Assembly (NCBI GenBank): GCA_019918135.1
Contig: WBZZ01006556.1
Span: 1-64,000, forward strand
DNA length: 64,000 nucleotides
Direction of reading: 5' to 3'
From: Paulinella micropora
Lineage: Eukaryota; Cercozoa; Imbricatea; Euglyphida; Paulinellidae
Part shown: piece after piece, positions 60,391 through 64,000 of the stretch
Numbering within the stretch: position 1 is the first letter of the stretch
Layout of the letters: every line of letters starts with the position of its first letter
Translations under genes and position numbers: made by a program
The notes under the pieces: model-generated
Database searches by the model: none
Told to the model about the DNA's origin: nothing
Seen by the model: the letters and a program-made list of their open reading frames with translations, nothing else

Positions 60391-60633
60391 TGTTTTATCT
60401 AGGGGCCAGGCGAGAAAAACAAGAGAGTGGGGAGAAAGGAAAAACGGGGGGAGTAGGAAAACAGGGGGCGGGGGGGGGGGGGGGGGAAGGAGACGGAAGG
60501 TAAAGGGGAGAAGGAAGGTGAGAGGAGGGACGGGGGGGGGAGGAGAAAGGGGAAAGGGGAGTAAAAATATACAATCTCACCGCGTTCAGAATTCCAGTTA
60601 CCAGAAAAGAGGAACATAAGACCATCAAAGACG
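60391..60633. promoter_or_regulatory. Purine-rich divergent intergenic region
   Basis: An almost pure G/A tract on the plus strand (60410-60560), with a run of about 15 G at 60470-60486, lies between two divergent genes. GTAAAAATATACAATC (60561-60576) is TATA-like and sits about 60 bases before the ATG at 60634. Confidence 0.45.
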
Positions 60634-62263
60634 ATGAACGACCAGCAGCCGCAACCTTTCGAAGCGCCTATCGCCAATTCCACTACATCGATGGCACCTG
60701 TCACCCAAGGTGGCAGCTCTGACCCAATCCATGTTTTAAACGAAAATGAAATACTCATGAAACTCGCACCAAAGGATTTCGCTAAAATCAGACGCGCCCC
60801 GGGCGAGTATTTTTGCATTGCAGACGCCATTTCTTTTTTTACCGAGTGCTCCGATGATTCGGCCAGAAAAAAGTGGTCCAGGGTGGCACAGAAGTCGGAG
60901 GGGAAACACAACCGGGAGTCGTTTCCCATAAAATTTTACGCATTTCTGCGCGGTTCAGCGCGGGCCGACGCACCTGTGCAAGAAGTTAAGGAGAAAGACG
61001 GGCGAGCTGTTGCTTGCACAAACCTTCAAGGGCTCTTGACTATTCTAAGTCAATTTGACCACCCGCGTTGCAAAGATCTGCAAGCGAAAATGACGGAATT
61101 GGCGTCGCGCGCAATGGTCGGTTTACCAATAGTATTAGATAGCACAGCACTCAAGCACCCGGCACCCTCCGAGACTATAAAGAAGCCTTCTGTTCGACGA
61201 AGCAAGCGCTCGCTTCCGCAAACTACAATCCAACATACCGCAAGCTCCGCCGAGGCTGCGGTAAGATTGCACAAATTAATATCAATCCTAACAAACCCTG
61301 ACCACCCACGCTCGAGGGAGCTTTGTACAGAGCTGATAGCTTTAGCGCTACTCACGACGACGGGCAACGCGGTGCTTGCAACAAAGCTCGCGACAGTTTT
61401 AGCATCGTCGCTCGGAATGGTAGGTGGGCCAAGTACAACCGAGCAACGGGCGCCGTCCACCGCCACCACCACCACCCAGCCCGCCCCAATCGAAAATACA
61501 CCAAGATTGGCCAAGCCCGCAGCCTTGCCTGTACCTGAGCATGAGCAGGTCACACAAAGCGAGCAGCCGCCAAGGCCTGTAGCAAAGCGCCCCAGGTTAT
61601 TGCCGCCGCAAGCTACAATGAAACAAACCCCAGGCTCCTCCAAACCAGCATTGCCTGAGACCGGCGGCGCCACTGCGCCCGAGCAATTGCAGCTAACATC
61701 GTCAGGGCTACAGGAGATCGACTGGGACGGCGGCGACATAACGCCTTCTAACGGCAAGCGGTACTTGGATAAAATAATTACAGAGATGCGCAAGATTCAT
61801 CCAGAGCACGAAATCGAGCCAGAGCCTGTGTATCTTGGTTTAATTAAGCCCTTGACCAACACCAAACGTTTTATGACAAGGGCACAGGTGCGTGCCTGGG
61901 TGATTGCACACCGTGATAGCATCTACTTCCGCGAATACTTCGACAAGAACGGCGTGCGCAAGGTCCCATTCCACATCGATCATATCATCCCGGATTCGTT
62001 GGGCGGAGGCGACCACCCGCGCAACTACGCGCTTATGCCAGAGGTCTTCAACCAGAAATTTGCGTCTTGGTGGATGCCAGCCAAGGCCCAATACATTGGT
62101 AACTTGTTCTCTTGTATACCTCTTTTTTTTCTATTTCAAAAGCTCAGACGTGCGTACGTGTGTTGTAGGTCGTACGAATACGCGCGCTGCAATTCTGTTT
62201 GCCAAGTACATAAAAAAGAAGTACACAAGGGAAATAACTTTGGATGATCTCGAGGAAATGTAG
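60634..62263 (+). CDS. BRO-N-like / HNH endonuclease protein (spliced)
   Basis: Exon 1 60634-62098, exon 2 62169-62263, giving 519 residues. Residues about 33-140 resemble the DNA-binding BRO-N/MSV199-type domain of viral proteins (GEYFCIADAISFFTECSDDS ... ACTNLQGLLTILSQFDHPRC). Its last helix pair is repeated at about 207-237 (LISILTNPDHPRSRELCTEL). A Pro/Thr-rich linker (about 265-360) follows. The C-terminal HNH nuclease has FHIDHIIPDSLGGGDHPRNY with H447, D449, H450 and N464, then PEVFN. Without splicing the frame runs through the intron into an unrelated tail; with it the protein ends RAAILFAKYIKKKYTREITL DDLEEM. Such fusions are typical of mobile or regulatory genes of large DNA viruses. 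Confidence 0.85.
62099..62168 (+). other. Spliceosomal intron, 70 bases
   Basis: Donor CATTG|GTAACTTG, acceptor TGTTGTAG|GTCGTACG, with a pyrimidine-rich centre (CCTCTTTTTTTTCTATTT). Removing it joins codons ATT-G and GT-CGT in frame (Ile-Gly-Arg) and yields a charged C-terminus with a stop at 62261-62263. The length is near the minimum for eukaryotic introns. Confidence 0.7.
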
Positions 62264-62565
62264 ATTTTTCTGACAAAAGTATTGGTACGGTGTTATACAA
62301 TACTGGCGGTTTCAGCCTCCCCCCTCTGAACTTCTAGCCCTTCCCCCGGAGGAAAAGGGAGGGAGGGGGGGGGAGAGGAAGGCAGGGTGCGCTTAAAAAA
62401 TGTACAAAAATTAATTAAAAAATCTCGACAAGGGAGAAAGGAAAGAGAGGGACCGCCCCCCCCCCCTTCTGCGGGCTCCAAAAAAAAAGTTTATCTATTT
62501 TTGCTCTTTATCTAAAGCCACAAATTTAACCTAGAGGGTAGTATGCGGGGCCTTTAAGGGGGGGG
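62264..62565. repeat. Repeat tract after the HNH gene
   Basis: Minus-orientation module B remnant (AAAAATGTACAAAAATTAAT, 62395-62415; AAAATCTCGACAAGGGAGAA, 62419-62438), a purine run, and GGGCTCCAAAAAAAAAGTTT (62473-62492), the shared flank otherwise found with module H. No gene. Confidence 0.55.
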
Positions 62566-62574
62566 GGAATGTCG

Positions 62575-62800
62575 CTCCGTCCCCTGGTTTAGATGGAGGT
62601 CGAAAACTAGTCCAGGTAAATTTCTAACAACAACTTTAATAATGATTTGCTTGCCAGCCCCTAATTGTATTTTCATTTCTTCTGGCGAATGATATTGGTC
62701 AATGTCATCGTTCCATCAAGAGCCAATAAAACTGATATCTTATCTTTGTCAACCAGCTTTACCTTGTACCCTGGTGCAGTCTTACGAATGAGATGCCAGA
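62575..62800 (-). pseudogene. Unknown gene scrap, minus strand
   Basis: The minus strand reads VADFLVDAFLSVWHLIRKTA then PGYKVKLVDKDKISVLLALD, and in a neighbouring frame DDIDQYHSPEEMKIQLGAGK then QIIIKVVVRNLPGLVFDLHL. Both halves are protein-like and join near 62700 with a frame change. The composition is AT-rich. No family is recognised; the frame is bounded by stops, so it is a fragment. Confidence 0.4.
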
Positions 62801-62837
62801 CTGACAAGAAAGCATCGACCAGGAAGTCCGCGACTCA

Positions 62838-63293
62838 TTGCGCTCCGGGCTGGCTGGCTTTGGCGACTCGACAATCAAGGATATGTTGATTACCCAAATG
62901 GAAAATCTGCTCAAGGTAAAGGACCAACTTATATCGGAGCAGGCGGCTCGAATTTCAGAGCAGGCGATTGTGTGCGCGCGACTCCCCCGTTGCAATCTCA
63001 ACAGCACCATGCTGCCCCTGTCGCACCTGTTCCTCTACCTAGTCGCGAAGAACGTCTGGGGGCACAGTGAAGAAATTGAGACAGAGCTGGAACTGGAAAC
63101 CGGAATAGATTTGTTTGGTCTTGCACAGTTCCGAAATAAGTTGGCCTTAGTTGCATGGTTTCAAGCCCTACACTCACCCCGGACGTTTGTAGGGGGGAGA
63201 AAGAAGATTTTGAAGAGGGTAATTTGCCAAAGTCTGAAAGTTAACAACATTAAAAAAATTGATCAAATGGTTTATGCTAAATCTTGCCTCTAA
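62838..63293 (+). CDS. Hypothetical protein with coiled coil
   Basis: 151 codons from the ATG at 62838; the frame is open a little further upstream (SIDQEVRDSLRSG) to about 62800. Residues 10-42 form a coiled coil (TIKDMLITQMENLLKVKDQL, ISEQAARISEQ), of the kind found in KilA-N/BRO-type viral proteins (inference). The second half has HSEEIETELELETGIDLFGL and a basic helical end. A competing frame at 62970-63060 (LQSQQHHAAPVAPVPLPSRE) suggests a frame change within the gene, so it may be broken. No firm family. Confidence 0.4.
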   Translation: MRSGLAGFGDSTIKDMLITQMENLLKVKDQLISEQAARISEQAIVCARLPRCNLNSTMLPLSHLFLYLVAKNVWGHSEEIETELELETGIDLFGLAQFRNKLALVAWFQALHSPRTFVGGRKKILKRVICQSLKVNNIKKIDQMVYAKSCL

Positions 63294-63296
63294 ATT

Positions 63297-63513
63297 AAGT
63301 TTTGCAGCCAAGAAACACTGAGGCAGAACCGTTGCTTCTTCTCTCCCCTCTCTCTGACAAAGTTTTGATCTTGGCACTGAGAACTAAGAGAGGGAGAGGA
63401 AAGGGCAGGAGGGTGGGGGGGGGCAGGAGGGGGGAGGGGCGCCAAGAGAGTGCGATTTTTTTATTAAAGCTCGACAAAGGCACCCTGCTCCCCCCGGCTA
63501 ATTCATTTGTTTA
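63297..63513. repeat. Module B complement tract
   Basis: TCTGACAAAGTTTTGATCTT and GGCACTGAGAACTAAGAG (63350-63390), then G-runs and GAGTGCGATTTTTTTATTAAAGCTCGACAAAG (in parts at 63447-63478), a minus-orientation module B pair. No gene. Confidence 0.55.
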
Positions 63514-63678
63514 ATGGGCCAATCTCATACTAACGCGCAAAGTGCAAATGATCTTTCCCGCTTCAAAGAAAATTATATATGTGAAATAGGGCGGGGAGAG
63601 GGGAGAAGGCACTTCATCCCCGAACTCCGGGAGGGTGGCCAAGATCCCGACAAAGACAGACTATGCCAGCGGGGCTGA
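63514..63678 (+). CDS. Small open frame, unknown
   Basis: 54 residues from ATG to TGA: MGQSHTNAQSANDLSRFKEN then YICEIGRGEGRRHFIPELRE and GGQDPDKDRLCQRG. It lies in unique sequence between repeats and has balanced composition. MGQ could be an N-myristoylation start (inference). It overlaps a plus-strand frame 63663-63845 that is also unassigned. It may be a first exon or a relic. Confidence 0.25.
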   Translation: MGQSHTNAQSANDLSRFKENYICEIGRGEGRRHFIPELREGGQDPDKDRLCQRG

Positions 63679-64000
63679 ATACACACGCTAGCGCTGCTGC
63701 TACTCGGCGATACCTCGCGGGGTTTGGTGTTCAGCTGCCGCCCAAATTCGTCCCAAACAGCACCACAAGCACACTCTGCAGACTGTTCATCGCACTGGCA
63801 CCGATAACTAGGAAGAGAGAAGAGGCAGGGGAGGGACTTAGTTGAGGCGTTTCATATATTTTTTTGGTAACTTCTGCGCTCTTCCCCTTGCCCTTCCCTT
63901 GTTCTTTGAGCCCCCCCGGGCTCAGGGGGCTCAGAGGGAGGGAAGAAGAAAAAAAATGGGGGGGGGGCGCCCCCCCCCGCCTTTTCTCTCCCTCTCCCCC
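63679..64000. repeat. Unique tail and module H at window end
   Basis: To about 63800 the sequence is unique, with a frame reading RYLAGFGVQLPPKFVPNSTT that is unassigned. From 63835 comes a full module H: ACTTAGTTGAGGCGTTTCAT, AACTTCTGCGCTCTTCCCC, GAGCCCCCCCGGGCTCAGGG (63909-63928) and the hairpin GGGGGGGGGCGCCCCCCCCC (about 63959-63978). It is the closest match to 2480-2640 and 4487-4637. Confidence 0.6.

Noticed and set aside
60391-60633. rRNA or structural RNA in the purine-rich tract
   Set aside because: It is low-complexity G/A sequence without any foldable conserved core.

Overview
The window looks eukaryotic or giant-virus-like rather than bacterial. There are no ribosome-binding sites or operon structure. 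Two reading frames end at spliceosomal GT junctions, and one 70-base GT...AG intron can be read through exactly. TATA boxes lie 20-40 bases before some ATGs. Gene families include F-box/leucine-rich repeat, Sel1-repeat, RING, MYND, kinase-like, ubiquitin-protease and Fanzor (eukaryotic TnpB). A gag/protease retroelement fossil is also present. I favour a protist nuclear genome with expanded LRR and Sel1 families. A very large, repeat-laden nucleocytovirus genome cannot be excluded: intact genes are mostly intronless, small genes can sit 12 bases apart, and hairpins follow some stop codons.

More than half of the window is non-coding and is a mosaic of recurring modules, named here for use in the entries. 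Module A is a terminal-inverted-repeat element of about 180 bases; its arms begin CTTTTCATATTTTTCTGACC and its core carries GGCACGGACAGGACGCCGTC. Module B is CAGTGCCAAG...TTTGTC...TTGTACACCGGCGAAGCGCG, or the variant CAGTGCCAAGTGTAAGAC...TTTAATTCAGCGTA...TTGGCGC. Module C is a tract with TTTGGCGCCAAA palindromes behind a tandem GTGAGAGGGGCGACGA array. Module D is GATGCTGCGGCAGCCTGAGG. Module E is TGCCGGCCAGGGTTCTAACA. Module H is a GC hairpin, GAGCCCCCCGGGCTCAGG followed by GGGGGGGCGCCCCCCC, with flanks that read CTTAGTTGAGGCGTTTC and TGTAGCTTCTGCGC. Within a block the modules mostly share one orientation; between blocks the orientation flips.

Layout: 1-3.3 kb repeats with gene scraps; 3.3-6.9 kb an unrecognised protein, a shortened Sel1 gene and a large F-box/LRR gene, all on the minus strand; 7-9 kb repeats; 9-14.4 kb a compact gene island (helical protein, F-box/LRR, multi-pass membrane protein, Sel1 protein, gene scrap); 14.4-17.1 kb repeats; 17.2 kb RING protein; 18-24.4 kb repeats with duplicated scraps; 24-25.2 kb an F-box/LRR gene cut by a module A element; 26.3-28 kb LRR protein; 28.5-29.6 kb three small genes; 30.3 kb Fanzor remnant; 31.2 kb acetyltransferase remnant; 32.4-36.6 kb retroelement fossil; 36.7-38.3 kb kinase-like gene; 38.5-43.4 kb repeats with a ubiquitin-protease scrap; 43.5 kb intact Sel1 gene and an LRR scrap; 44.5-52.9 kb the longest repeat block; 52.9-54.6 kb a second kinase-like gene, split at a hairpin; 55-58.5 kb repeats with an NHL scrap; 58.5-59.7 kb a decayed paralogue of the 36.7 kb kinase; 59.8-62.3 kb MYND protein and a spliced BRO-N-like/HNH protein; 62.5-64 kb scraps and repeats.

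The recurring theme is ubiquitin-system and protein-interaction genes (F-box, RING, MYND, USP, LRR, Sel1) existing as a few whole genes plus many broken, duplicated or truncated pieces set in amplifying repeats. No database search was possible; all family calls rest on motifs read from the sequence.
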